Shown: positions 14,818-21,567 of the stretch, in pieces
How the letters are laid out: each line of letters begins with the position of its first letter
Position numbering within the stretch: position 1 is the stretch's first letter
Source: Streptococcus mitis
GTDB lineage: Bacteria > Bacillota > Bacilli > Lactobacillales > Streptococcaceae
DNA length: 23,398 nt
Assembly: GCF_009496155.1 (NCBI RefSeq)
Contig: NZ_WIJP01000020.1
Location: forward strand, 1 to 23,398
Reading direction: 5' to 3'
Made by a program: the position numbers and the translations under genes
The notes under the pieces: model-generated
The model's input: the letters and a program-made list of their open reading frames with translations, nothing else
The model's database searches: none
Told to the model about the DNA's origin: nothing

Positions 14818-16098
14818 CTATCCTTTAAAGCTCATATAATGCTGGTAACGGTAACGTAGAAATAACCAACGAAAACCATTATCCAAAAGGGTTCCCGCCC
14901 AAATACCAGGCAAGCCCCAACCAAGCACAATCCCCATCAGATAGCCTGTTCCAATGCGGATACACCACATTCCTATACTTGTCGCATAAAAGGGAAGCCG
15001 AGCATTGCCCAAACCCTGCCAGACTGCTGTATAGATGACTGTTCCTATCGTCATAGGGGTTCCAAGTAGTGAAAACAGTGTCACTAGCACACTAGCCTCC
15101 ACCGCTAGAGGATCTGTCGTATAGAGATGAGTTAATGGTACACCCAAGGCATAGATACTAAAGGTCAAAGGTAACATGAGAAGTAGAGAAAGCCAAAAGG
15201 TTTGCTTGCTCAAACTAGCTACTCTTTTCCAATTATCCTCTCCAACTGCTCGGGCCACCAGCATGACCGTTGCCGTAGCGATACCAAAGGCAGGCATGTA
15301 GTTAAACTGGGTCAAGACTTCTCCGACTGCACTCCCAGCAACTGCCTCCGTTCCAAAAGAAACGACCAAGGCAATGATAACGACATCACCAGCACGCATC
15401 ATAAGACGCTCTCCAGCTGCTGGCAAAGCCAAGTTCAATAGTTCCTTATCTAAACCAAAAGTCGGTTTCCCAAAAGGCAACTTTAATTGCGGCCATAAAA
15501 TCACACAACCTACCAAACGAGACAGAATTGTCCCCCAAGCAACACCAGCTATCCCCATATCCAGAACAAAAATAGCTAGACTTGAAAAAAGAATATTCAA
15601 GGCATTGGATAAGAGACTCACATAGAGGGGCAAACGTGGATTATGCGTTGCACGAATCAAAGCACCCAAACTAGTCATTAAGCCCAAGAGAACAATCGAT
15701 CCGCCTACCAAAGATAGGTAGAGTCCACCACTCTCAGCCACATCTCTCTCCGTCCCCAAAAGTCCTATCATCTCTTGCCCAGCGAAGATGGATAAAGCTC
15801 CTAAAAGGAAACTTAATAATAATGTAATCTTCAAGGTCTCAGTCACATGATAGGCTAGCTTAGACTGATCCTTCTGACCCATGTTTTTTGAAATAACACT
15901 GGAAATAGCAGCTCCCAGAGCAATGAAAATCGCCTGATAAATGGTGATAATATTACCTGCTACTGATACGCCTGAAATGGCTATCAATCCTAAATGAGCA
16001 ACCAAATAACTGTCCACCATCCCCATGAGCATCTGCAAAAAGTTTTCGCCCATGGCTGGCAAGGCAATATTAAGAATATCTTTATTTTTCTTAAACAA
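14818..16098 (-). CDS. MATE-family multidrug/cation efflux transporter
   Basis: A 426-aa integral membrane transporter with about 12 helices in two similar halves of about 210 residues. The first half starts DILNIALPAMGENFLQMLMG, the second LLNLALPAAGERLMMRAGD, the repeat typical of MATE (NorM/DinF) exporters that use Na+ or H+ gradients to expel drugs or toxic metabolites. The start is TTG (16096-16098), supported by AGGAGG 5 nt upstream and by the correct N-terminus MFKKNKDILNIALP. Only 60 bp separate it from thrC, and these are filled by a terminator-like hairpin; no promoter is apparent, so expression may depend on read-through from thrC. Confidence 0.92.
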   Translation of the reverse strand: MFKKNKDILNIALPAMGENFLQMLMGMVDSYLVAHLGLIAISGVSVAGNIITIYQAIFIALGAAISSVISKNMGQKDQSKLAYHVTETLKITLLLSFLLGALSIFAGQEMIGLLGTERDVAESGGLYLSLVGGSIVLLGLMTSLGALIRATHNPRLPLYVSLLSNALNILFSSLAIFVLDMGIAGVAWGTILSRLVGCVILWPQLKLPFGKPTFGLDKELLNLALPAAGERLMMRAGDVVIIALVVSFGTEAVAGSAVGEVLTQFNYMPAFGIATATVMLVARAVGEDNWKRVASLSKQTFWLSLLLMLPLTFSIYALGVPLTHLYTTDPLAVEASVLVTLFSLLGTPMTIGTVIYTAVWQGLGNARLPFYATSIGMWCIRIGTGYLMGIVLGWGLPGIWAGTLLDNGFRWLFLRYRYQHYMSFKG

Positions 16099-16114
16099 TC
16101 CTTCCTCCTGATGA

Positions 16115-16146
16115 AAAGAAACTCAGTTGGTTTCCCAACCGAGTTT
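16115..16146 (-). terminator. Terminator/attenuator hairpin between thrC and the MATE gene
   Basis: AAACTC-A-GTTGG (16119-16130) pairs with CCAAC-C-GAGTTT (16135-16146) around a 4-nt loop. The following T-run on the minus strand is short and broken (CTTTT), so leaky termination is possible. Confidence 0.7.
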
Positions 16147-16158
16147 ACTCCCTCTGTC

Positions 16159-17643
16159 TTAAAGTCCTAGATAAGCCTCAACCGCTGCTTGCATGTCAGC
16201 AGCTGCTACTGTTGTCTTGTGACGAACAGGAGCTGTCTCAAGTCCATCAACTGCAGGTGGCACTGCAACGCCTGAAATGTCATGTAATTGAGCCAAAGCT
16301 TCAAAGTCTGTCAAGCCTGATTCCCCTGTTACCGCTTCTACTGCAACCACTGGAAACTTGTATGGACTAGCTGTTGAAGCAATCACTGTCTTAGTTACAT
16401 CTCCAGTAGCAGCTTGGTATTTCTTATAAACTGCTGAGGCAACCGCCGTATGTGGATCCTCGATATAAGAATCTGACTCATAAACACGCTTGATTTCTGC
16501 CGCTGTTTCTTCTTCAGTCGCATATTCAGCTGCAAAGAGGTCCAAAATCTCTGCATCAAAGTCTGTCAATTCATATTGTCCTTGCTTGTTCAAGGCATCC
16601 ATGAGTTCAGCTGTCTTAACCGCATCATTACCCAAAAGATGGAAAATCAAACGCTCCAAGTTTGAAGATACCAAAATATCCATAGATGGACTAGTTGTTA
16701 CCTTAAACTCACGTTTCTTGTCGTAAACACGTGTCTTGAAGAAGTCTGTCAAAACATTGTTGTCATTTGAAGCACAGATTAATTTGCCAACTGGCAGACC
16801 AATTTGCTTAGCATAAAAGGCAGCCAAGATATTTCCAAAGTTTCCTGTTGGTACTGTGAAGTTGATCTGTTCACCAGCCACAATCTCACCAGTTTTAACA
16901 AGCTGAGCGTAGGCATAAACATAGTAGACAATTTGTGGCACCAAACGGCCAATGTTCATAGAGTTAGCTGATGAAAATTGCAACTTGTTGGCCGCTAATT
17001 TTTCACGAAGGGCCACATCGTTAAACATATGCTTCACATTTGTTTGCGCATCGTCAAAGTTACCATCAATGGCTATAACATGAGTATTGTCGCCAGTCTG
17101 AGTGGTCATTTGCAACTCTTGAACCTTGCTGACACCATCCTTTGGATAAAAAACGATAATCTCAGTACCAGGAACATCCGCAAACCCAGCCATAGCAGCT
17201 TTCCCAGTATCACCAGATGTCGCTGTCAAGATGACAATCTTATTCTCCAAACCATGTTTCTTAGCAGCTGTTGTCATAAAGTATGGCAAGATAGACAAGG
17301 CCATATCCTTAAAAGCAATCGTTGAACCATGGAACAGTTCCAAGTTATATTGCCCGTCTAATTTCACCAAAGGCGCAATAGTTGGAGTATCAAATTTGCT
17401 ATCGTAAGCATTGTTGATACAGTAGTCCAACTCCTCAGCTGTAAAGTCATCTAAAAATGCTGACAAAACAAGCTTAGCAACTTCCTGGTAAGAAGCAGCT
17501 TTCAATTTGTCAAAGTCCAAATCTACCTTTGGATAAGTAAGCGGTGTAAACAAACCACCGTCCGTCGCCAAACCTTGCAAAATAGCTTGGCTGGCAGTTA
17601 CTGTATTGTTAGCATCACGCGTTGATTGATAAACTAATGTCAT
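16159..17643 (-). CDS. thrC: Threonine synthase ThrC
   Basis: A 494-aa PLP enzyme that converts O-phosphohomoserine to threonine, the last step of threonine synthesis. The PLP lysine is Lys112 in FHGSTIAFKDMALS; TATSGDTGKAA and VPTGNFGNILAAFYAK form the phosphate and cofactor loops. The N-terminal YQSTRDANNTVTASQAILQGL and the roughly 490-aa length place it in the long (fungal/E. coli-like) class. The ATG has AAAGGATAGAGAG upstream. A promoter lies in the 75-bp gap behind the preceding gene, and a hairpin separates it from the MATE gene. Confidence 0.96.
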   Translation of the reverse strand: MTLVYQSTRDANNTVTASQAILQGLATDGGLFTPLTYPKVDLDFDKLKAASYQEVAKLVLSAFLDDFTAEELDYCINNAYDSKFDTPTIAPLVKLDGQYNLELFHGSTIAFKDMALSILPYFMTTAAKKHGLENKIVILTATSGDTGKAAMAGFADVPGTEIIVFYPKDGVSKVQELQMTTQTGDNTHVIAIDGNFDDAQTNVKHMFNDVALREKLAANKLQFSSANSMNIGRLVPQIVYYVYAYAQLVKTGEIVAGEQINFTVPTGNFGNILAAFYAKQIGLPVGKLICASNDNNVLTDFFKTRVYDKKREFKVTTSPSMDILVSSNLERLIFHLLGNDAVKTAELMDALNKQGQYELTDFDAEILDLFAAEYATEEETAAEIKRVYESDSYIEDPHTAVASAVYKKYQAATGDVTKTVIASTASPYKFPVVAVEAVTGESGLTDFEALAQLHDISGVAVPPAVDGLETAPVRHKTTVAAADMQAAVEAYLGL

Positions 17644-17674
17644 TACTCTCTATCCTTTATCTATAGTCTCTTCC

Positions 17675-17683
17675 ATTATATCA
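17675..17683 (-). promoter_or_regulatory. Extended -10 promoter of thrC
   Basis: The minus strand reads TGA-TATAAT, with a poor -35 (GAGAAT) at 17 bp. A start near 17668 gives a leader of about 25 nt. Confidence 0.5.
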
Positions 17684-17718
17684 TGATTTTTCAGAAAATT
17701 CTCCCTCTATAAGAGAAA

Positions 17719-18996
17719 TTATAGGCCCAATTCTTCTTTCAAAGCCTGTAAATAGATCATTTCTTGCTTATTTCTCATCTCCAGTCCTCCCTCAGCTAGA
17801 AGGAGTAAGTCTTTGGAAAATTCAATAATCGCAGTTTTTTCCTCAGCTAGAAGATTTTTTTTAGAAAATTGCCGTCTTAAAAACTTATAATTTCGCCCAA
17901 ATTCTTTAAAGAAAGGTGCTGTTTCTAAGTAAGCTTCTAACTTATCTAAATTAACCAACAATCCTAAGTGAAAAGTTGCTGAAGCGAAGGTTCTATCTAA
18001 AGGTTGAGTACACACACTACGAAACTCAACTGTTCCGCGAGTCGTTAAGTCTTGGTACTGATAACTACGATGAGTTTCAAAATCTTTCTCTTGAGGGTAA
18101 ATAAGAATCTCATCCCCATTAAGAGCGTATGCTTGGATTTCAGATGTAGCCAAATAGTCCCTAGCCTGAATCGGATAAAAATAATAGGTCTGCCCATCAC
18201 GTTCCGCAGTAAAAATTGCAGAATGATCTAGATAGTCAAAAAAATCATCCTCATCTTTAAAGAGTCTAGCATTAACCCCAACGTTCTCTGGATAGATTCC
18301 ATGCATGGATTCTTCCCAAAAAATATCCCTTGAAATTTTTGTATCCCAATCCGCACCCGAAAACTCAGAGTTCGCAAATAAATAAGCCTTAGCCGCTTCA
18401 ATTTGAGTAAAAGCATTAATCACCCGTAAGTAGTTAGATTTTGAAACATCCAGTTGAACCTGACTCCCACAGATAAAAGCACCATATTCAGGGAAATGAT
18501 GTAAGTCTGACTCAGTCACATTGCTACTCAAATTCAAATAGTCCATCAACATCTGATAGCGTGGGTAAGACACTGGACAATTCTTATTTTTATCCCAGTT
18601 AGGATGAATGCCGCAGCCAACAATAGCATGATTGGATTCAGCTAACTTCTTCTGGATTGCTTCCATATAAATACTAAAACGTTCTTCAACTTCTTGTATC
18701 GTTTCAGCCTTACCAAATGCAAACTCAATCGTAGTATAGGAAACTTCAAATAAAATAGCATCCCGACTTACTGGATTCACTAACTGAATAGGAGTCCCAA
18801 AGTCATCTACCTTTTCGACAGTAAAATCCAAAGCAGAAACTAAATATCGGAATAAGTGTTTGATAACTTCAACATCTGTAGCATCCCCTTCCAAATTTGC
18901 AACAGGATATTCCAACTCAATCCCAACAAACAATTCAGGGTTTTCTTTAATATTTTTCAAATACCGATGTTTTAATAAATCGATAGAACGAGACAT
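17719..18996 (-). CDS. Glutamate-cysteine ligase (GCS2)-family protein
   Basis: A 425-aa protein of the gamma-glutamylcysteine synthetase type 2 superfamily. FVGIELEYPVANLEG near the N-terminus is the metal/glutamate-binding GxExE-type strand. VSYTTIEFAFG, CGIHPNW and RGTVEFRSVCTQP are further conserved blocks of ATP-dependent carboxylate-amine ligases. Members make gamma-glutamylcysteine or related gamma-glutamyl amides. The true substrate here is uncertain, since no glutathione synthetase partner is present. The ATG is preceded by GGGAAG. It has its own promoter after the tRNA-Leu terminator and lies next to the island junction, but its base use resembles the core genes. Confidence 0.75.
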   Translation of the reverse strand: MSRSIDLLKHRYLKNIKENPELFVGIELEYPVANLEGDATDVEVIKHLFRYLVSALDFTVEKVDDFGTPIQLVNPVSRDAILFEVSYTTIEFAFGKAETIQEVEERFSIYMEAIQKKLAESNHAIVGCGIHPNWDKNKNCPVSYPRYQMLMDYLNLSSNVTESDLHHFPEYGAFICGSQVQLDVSKSNYLRVINAFTQIEAAKAYLFANSEFSGADWDTKISRDIFWEESMHGIYPENVGVNARLFKDEDDFFDYLDHSAIFTAERDGQTYYFYPIQARDYLATSEIQAYALNGDEILIYPQEKDFETHRSYQYQDLTTRGTVEFRSVCTQPLDRTFASATFHLGLLVNLDKLEAYLETAPFFKEFGRNYKFLRRQFSKKNLLAEEKTAIIEFSKDLLLLAEGGLEMRNKQEMIYLQALKEELGL

Positions 18997-19041
18997 ACTT
19001 CCCTACACTTTCATAATCTAAATAAAATTTGAATAACTATT

Positions 19042-19050
19042 ATTATAGCA
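19042..19050 (-). promoter_or_regulatory. Extended -10 promoter of the GCS2-family gene
   Basis: The minus strand reads TGC-TATAAT, located between the tRNA fragment terminator and the gene. The leader is about 40 nt. Confidence 0.6.
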
Positions 19051-19064
19051 AAAATAATATAAAA

Positions 19065-19091
19065 AAGGAACGAAGATTTACAACGTTCCTT
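19065..19091 (-). terminator. Terminator downstream of the tRNA-Leu gene remnant
   Basis: AAGGAACG (19065-19072) pairs perfectly with CGTTCCTT (19084-19091), followed on the minus strand by seven or more T. It belonged to the tRNA-Leu transcript. Confidence 0.85.
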
Positions 19092-19103
19092 AACTCAATA
19101 CTA

Positions 19104-19156
19104 TACCGGCGGCCGGGGTCGAACCGGCACGTCCTTGCGGACACTGGATTTTGAGT
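19104..19156 (-). pseudogene. tRNA-Leu(CAA) gene, 3' half only (attachment site remnant)
   Basis: On the minus strand, the anticodon loop CTCAAAA (anticodon CAA) and 3' stem TCCAG are followed by the long variable arm GTCC-GCAA-GGAC, the T-arm GCCGG-TTCGACC-CCGGC and the 3' acceptor strand CGCCGGT-A. Upstream of the anticodon there is no D-arm or 5' acceptor strand; AT-rich island DNA follows directly. The break is within the anticodon stem-loop, a usual crossover point of tyrosine integrases. The complete tRNA gene should be re-formed at the far end of the island, right of the window. CCA is not encoded. Confidence 0.88.
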
Positions 19157-19265
19157 TCCATAACTATATTATTTAAATCTTACAAGCTTGATTTAATAGG
19201 GTTTTAAGACTTTTGAATCTTGTAAAATAGACTCATTTTTCAAATTTTAGTAACTTTTTGGTAAC
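19146..19265 (+). repeat. att-type direct repeat, copy 1 (att core plus arm)
   Basis: It begins with GGATTTTGAGTTC, the antisense of the tRNA anticodon region, and ends with a 30-bp block (19236-19265) identical to the one in copy 2 (21253-21371). Between them is shared but diverged sequence such as CTTGATTTAATA and GGTTTTAA. The end holds TAGTAAC and TGGTAAC in direct order, resembling integrase arm-type sites. Together they look like one end of an integrative element. Confidence 0.75.
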
Positions 19266-19394
19266 ACTCCATATCTTATCGTTCTAAGAGCATCATCAGA
19301 GAATAGACGATATGTCCCAACAGATTATATTCATCCAGAGGTATTCAAGACACTCGTACGATTATTTGAGTTATATGAAATATTAACAGACTAG
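19266..19394 (+). pseudogene. Orphan 3' end of an unidentified gene, cut off at the att repeat
   Basis: An open frame of 42 codons plus stop that begins exactly where the att repeat ends and has no start codon. The peptide reads TPYLIVLRASSENRRYVPTD followed by YIHPEVFKTLVRLFELYEIL and TD. Composition and the directly following terminator make it look like a genuine C-terminus. An in-frame stop (TAA) inside the repeat shows that the 5' part is gone. I do not recognise the family. Confidence 0.5.
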
Positions 19395-19416
19395 ACATAA
19401 ATTAGGTCTAGTTTTT
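19390..19416 (+). terminator. Terminator of the orphan gene 3' end
   Basis: ACTAGAC (19390-19396) pairs perfectly with GTCTAGT (19406-19412), and five T in all close the plus-strand end. It overlaps the stop codon at 19392-19394. Confidence 0.75.
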
Positions 19417-19442
19417 GTATAAATGACTCTAATATTTTTCTT

Positions 19443-19640
19443 TTAGATAATTCCTAAAGCATTTTTTACTACTCTAATACCATCATCAATACTTCCGGCA
19501 TACTGAATATTTTGTTTAGCTTGGTCAATTTGAAAATCAGAAACATATGTTCCTGGTGTTAAGCTTTGACTATCAAATCCATTTGAAACGATAAACGTAT
19601 ATTTTCCAGTCCAATCTTTTTCAACAGTTAATGTAATCAT
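19443..19640 (-). CDS. Small hypothetical protein (65 aa) of the island operon
   Basis: A 65-aa soluble protein, MITLTVEKDWTGKYTFIVSN at the start, with alternating hydrophobic residues that suggest beta-strands, then an amphipathic C-terminal helix (GSIDDGIRVVKNALGII). There is no signal peptide or membrane helix. AAAGGAG stands 7-8 nt before the ATG, which supports a real gene. It follows the Nmad3-like gene by 39 bp on the same strand and is the last gene of the three-gene operon. I do not recognise a family; a small accessory or regulatory subunit of the modification cassette is a guess. Confidence 0.65.
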   Translation of the reverse strand: MITLTVEKDWTGKYTFIVSNGFDSQSLTPGTYVSDFQIDQAKQNIQYAGSIDDGIRVVKNALGII

Positions 19641-19679
19641 TTTATTTTCTCCTTTAATTAAGGTAAGTGTTTTTTCTTA

Positions 19680-20489
19680 TTATAACAAAAATAACTCTTT
19701 AGCCCAAGAATTTGATAATTCATTTTCTAACAAAACTTTTTCTTGCCATATACCAGAATATTTTAAACCACAATCTTTGGCAGAATTTTTATGATTCCCA
19801 TTTATATTTTCAGGCATAAGCGCTGGTATCTCTTTCCATACACTTCTTGATTTACCATTCATTGTTAATACTCTGTCATCATGAAAATTAAAAGTTCCAT
19901 ATCCTTTTTCTTGAGGTAAAAATGATAAGTTTTCACTTGGGATATAAAGCATATTTGATTGCAAATTACTCATATGGTCGCAAGAATGAGGATGAAATGG
20001 GTACATATTCTGCAAACATTCTTTATCATTCGTCATGTCACCAATTTGCAAATAACCATAAATGATATTTAAATCAGGTGCATCTTTCTTAAAACACAAT
20101 GTTCCATTGTAAATATCCCCTTCAGTTTGTCTAAACCATCCAAAAAATAGAAAAAGGTCACCGATAGAAACATTATGATTTCGTAGTATTCCCTGAGAAC
20201 TTTTAATTTGGCCAAATGCTGGCTTCCAATTAGAGACAGAATTATTCCTAATATTTTCTCTTATGTCCGGGTCAAGATGACAATTAAAATGATTTGTTTT
20301 ATCTTCCTTCCCTTTTAATTGTTTTAATATATCTGAAAATAGTACTCCATTATAGTTTAAATCGTCAAAAGATATAGTATCAAATTTAGCAGGTATTGGT
20401 AACGAAAGTAGGGTTCCATCAGGTAGTATAGGACTCGGGATACCACCGTTAGATGAATCAAATCCTTTTCTTGATAAAATTATTTTCAA
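19680..20489 (-). CDS. Nmad3-like putative nucleotide-modification protein
   Basis: A 269-aa protein. Its N-terminus MKIILSRKGFDSSNGGIPSP followed by ILPDGTLLSLPIP matches what I remember of the Nmad3 (nucleotide modification associated domain 3) family, predicted by comparative genomics to act in DNA or nucleotide modification; the reaction is not established. Other conserved-looking parts are CHLDPDIR (about residue 84), LFLFFGWFRQTEG (about 121-133), FHPHSCDH and FLPQEKGYGTFNFH. The domain appears full length. Its ATG overlaps the stop of the Nmad2-like gene by 4 bp (ATGA), so the two proteins are translationally coupled and probably form one system. It is AT-rich compared with the core genes. 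Confidence 0.75.
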   Translation of the reverse strand: MKIILSRKGFDSSNGGIPSPILPDGTLLSLPIPAKFDTISFDDLNYNGVLFSDILKQLKGKEDKTNHFNCHLDPDIRENIRNNSVSNWKPAFGQIKSSQGILRNHNVSIGDLFLFFGWFRQTEGDIYNGTLCFKKDAPDLNIIYGYLQIGDMTNDKECLQNMYPFHPHSCDHMSNLQSNMLYIPSENLSFLPQEKGYGTFNFHDDRVLTMNGKSRSVWKEIPALMPENINGNHKNSAKDCGLKYSGIWQEKVLLENELSNSWAKELFLL

Positions 20490-21175
20490 AATTCTTTTCC
20501 TCGTATAAAGAATGGGTGATAAGGCAAATCCATTACTTTGTTTTGTGAACCAAGAATAGTCTCAGCAAATTCCATTAATTCTAATACATCAGTAAATCTC
20601 TCTTCCGAGTTATAAAATCCATTTTTTGCATTCCATCTTGGGAATGGTTTCCCATTCATTCTTGCTCGCTCTCCCATCGGAAAAAAATCTAAAATTTCTT
20701 TAGGAATTTTAAGTGGAGACTTACCAAAATAATTAAAACGGTCTGCAAGAATCACTACTTCATTCATAAAACTAGATTGGTTTAATCCATTCTTTTCAAT
20801 CAGCCATTGATAAGTATAAGCATCTCTTCTATTATTAGATTTTGGAGATAATAAATATTCTTTCATTGTTAAAATTTCACTAATTTTAGCAACAAAAATT
20901 AGATGATTATATTTTGGAGTGATAAACATTCCTTGCTCATCTCTCCATTTTTTCCCATCATTTGAATGCCCTGCTACAGCCATTATATAAGCATCTACAG
21001 ACTTAGAGTTTATTTTATCCGCCCAGTTCTTTTTAATATTCCTTCTTAACTGAAGCATACACCCTCCTTCGGTAAGAAGATGGGGAGTTGTATCATAATT
21101 TTCTGTAAAAACACAAGGATTGATACCATAATCATGAGTCATTCTATAGCAGTAAAAAATGGTTTGTTTATCCAC
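20486..21175 (-). CDS. Nmad2-like putative nucleotide-modification protein
   Basis: A 229-aa protein, first gene of the island operon. The start is GTG (21173-21175) with AAGGAG 8 nt upstream. The N-terminal pattern FYCYRMTHDYGINPCV, then GGCMLQLRR and DAYIMAVAGHS, resembles the Nmad2 family (Y-x-Y-R-x2-x-D-x-G-x2-P...C...IRR...D-x-W/Y-I-M-G/A-x-G). Nmad2 is predicted, not proven, to take part in nucleic-acid base modification. The C-terminus MDLPYHPFFIRGKEF is acidic-aromatic. Coupling with the Nmad3-like gene supports the call. If it is not Nmad2, it is still a conserved-looking soluble enzyme-like protein of unknown function. Confidence 0.65.
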   Translation of the reverse strand: MDKQTIFYCYRMTHDYGINPCVFTENYDTTPHLLTEGGCMLQLRRNIKKNWADKINSKSVDAYIMAVAGHSNDGKKWRDEQGMFITPKYNHLIFVAKISEILTMKEYLLSPKSNNRRDAYTYQWLIEKNGLNQSSFMNEVVILADRFNYFGKSPLKIPKEILDFFPMGERARMNGKPFPRWNAKNGFYNSEERFTDVLELMEFAETILGSQNKVMDLPYHPFFIRGKEF

Positions 21176-21222
21176 TTTTTTATCTCCTTATCTCCAAAAT
21201 TTTTTGTATTCTAATTAAATAT

Positions 21223-21231
21223 AGTATATCA
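21223..21231 (-). promoter_or_regulatory. Extended -10 promoter of the Nmad operon
   Basis: The minus strand reads TGA-TATACT. The surrounding AGTAT (21223-21227) and ATACT (21235-21239) form a small inverted repeat that could bind a regulator. The leader is about 40 nt. Confidence 0.45.
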
Positions 21232-21252
21232 AAAATACTTTTTTGAAGAAAG

Positions 21253-21371
21253 GGATTTTGGGTTCAATTCCCACTTTTTTGAAACTTAAAACCTTGATTT
21301 AATAAGGTTTTAAAGTCTTTAGTTTTCACAAAATAGAGCATTTTTTCAAATTTTAGTAACTTTTTGGTAAC
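21253..21371 (+). repeat. att-type direct repeat, copy 2
   Basis: It starts GGATTTTGGGTTC, differing from copy 1 at one of 13 positions, has the same length within one base (119 versus 120), and ends with the same 30-bp block (21342-21371) containing TAGTAAC and TGGTAAC. The middle is diverged. Bases 21259-21273 (TGGG-TTCAATT-CCCA) also look like a tRNA T-arm, so this core may come from a different tRNA end. Confidence 0.7.
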
Positions 21372-21567
21372 TGAAGAGAAGCCTCAATTTGATGTTCTCT
21401 GACACTAAAAATATCTTATAAATAAATAATTTAATGGTATACTAACATTAAGTAACTATATCCTACAAGCTCATCATCATAATACTAAAGCGGTTTTGGG
21501 AAATTATGATTTAACAAAAATCGTCTATGGTATAAAGACCTAATTAATAGAAAGGAATGCCACGTAT
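21372..21567 (+). other. AT-rich leader region of the HEPN gene
   Basis: Non-coding as far as I can see. It contains two extended -10 motifs on the plus strand, TGG-TATACT (21436-21443) and TGG-TATAAA (21528-21536), the second placed well for the following gene. No remnant gene is recognised here, unlike after copy 1. Confidence 0.4.
21528..21536 (+). promoter_or_regulatory. Extended -10 promoter of the HEPN-motif gene
   Basis: TGG-TATAAA, with the predicted start near 21543 and AAAGGA at 21551-21556, 11 nt before the ATG. No clear -35. Confidence 0.5.

Noticed and set aside
21253..21284. A tRNA gene ending at the T-arm-like sequence
   Set aside because: No acceptor, D-arm or anticodon arm can be placed around it; only the T-arm shape is present.
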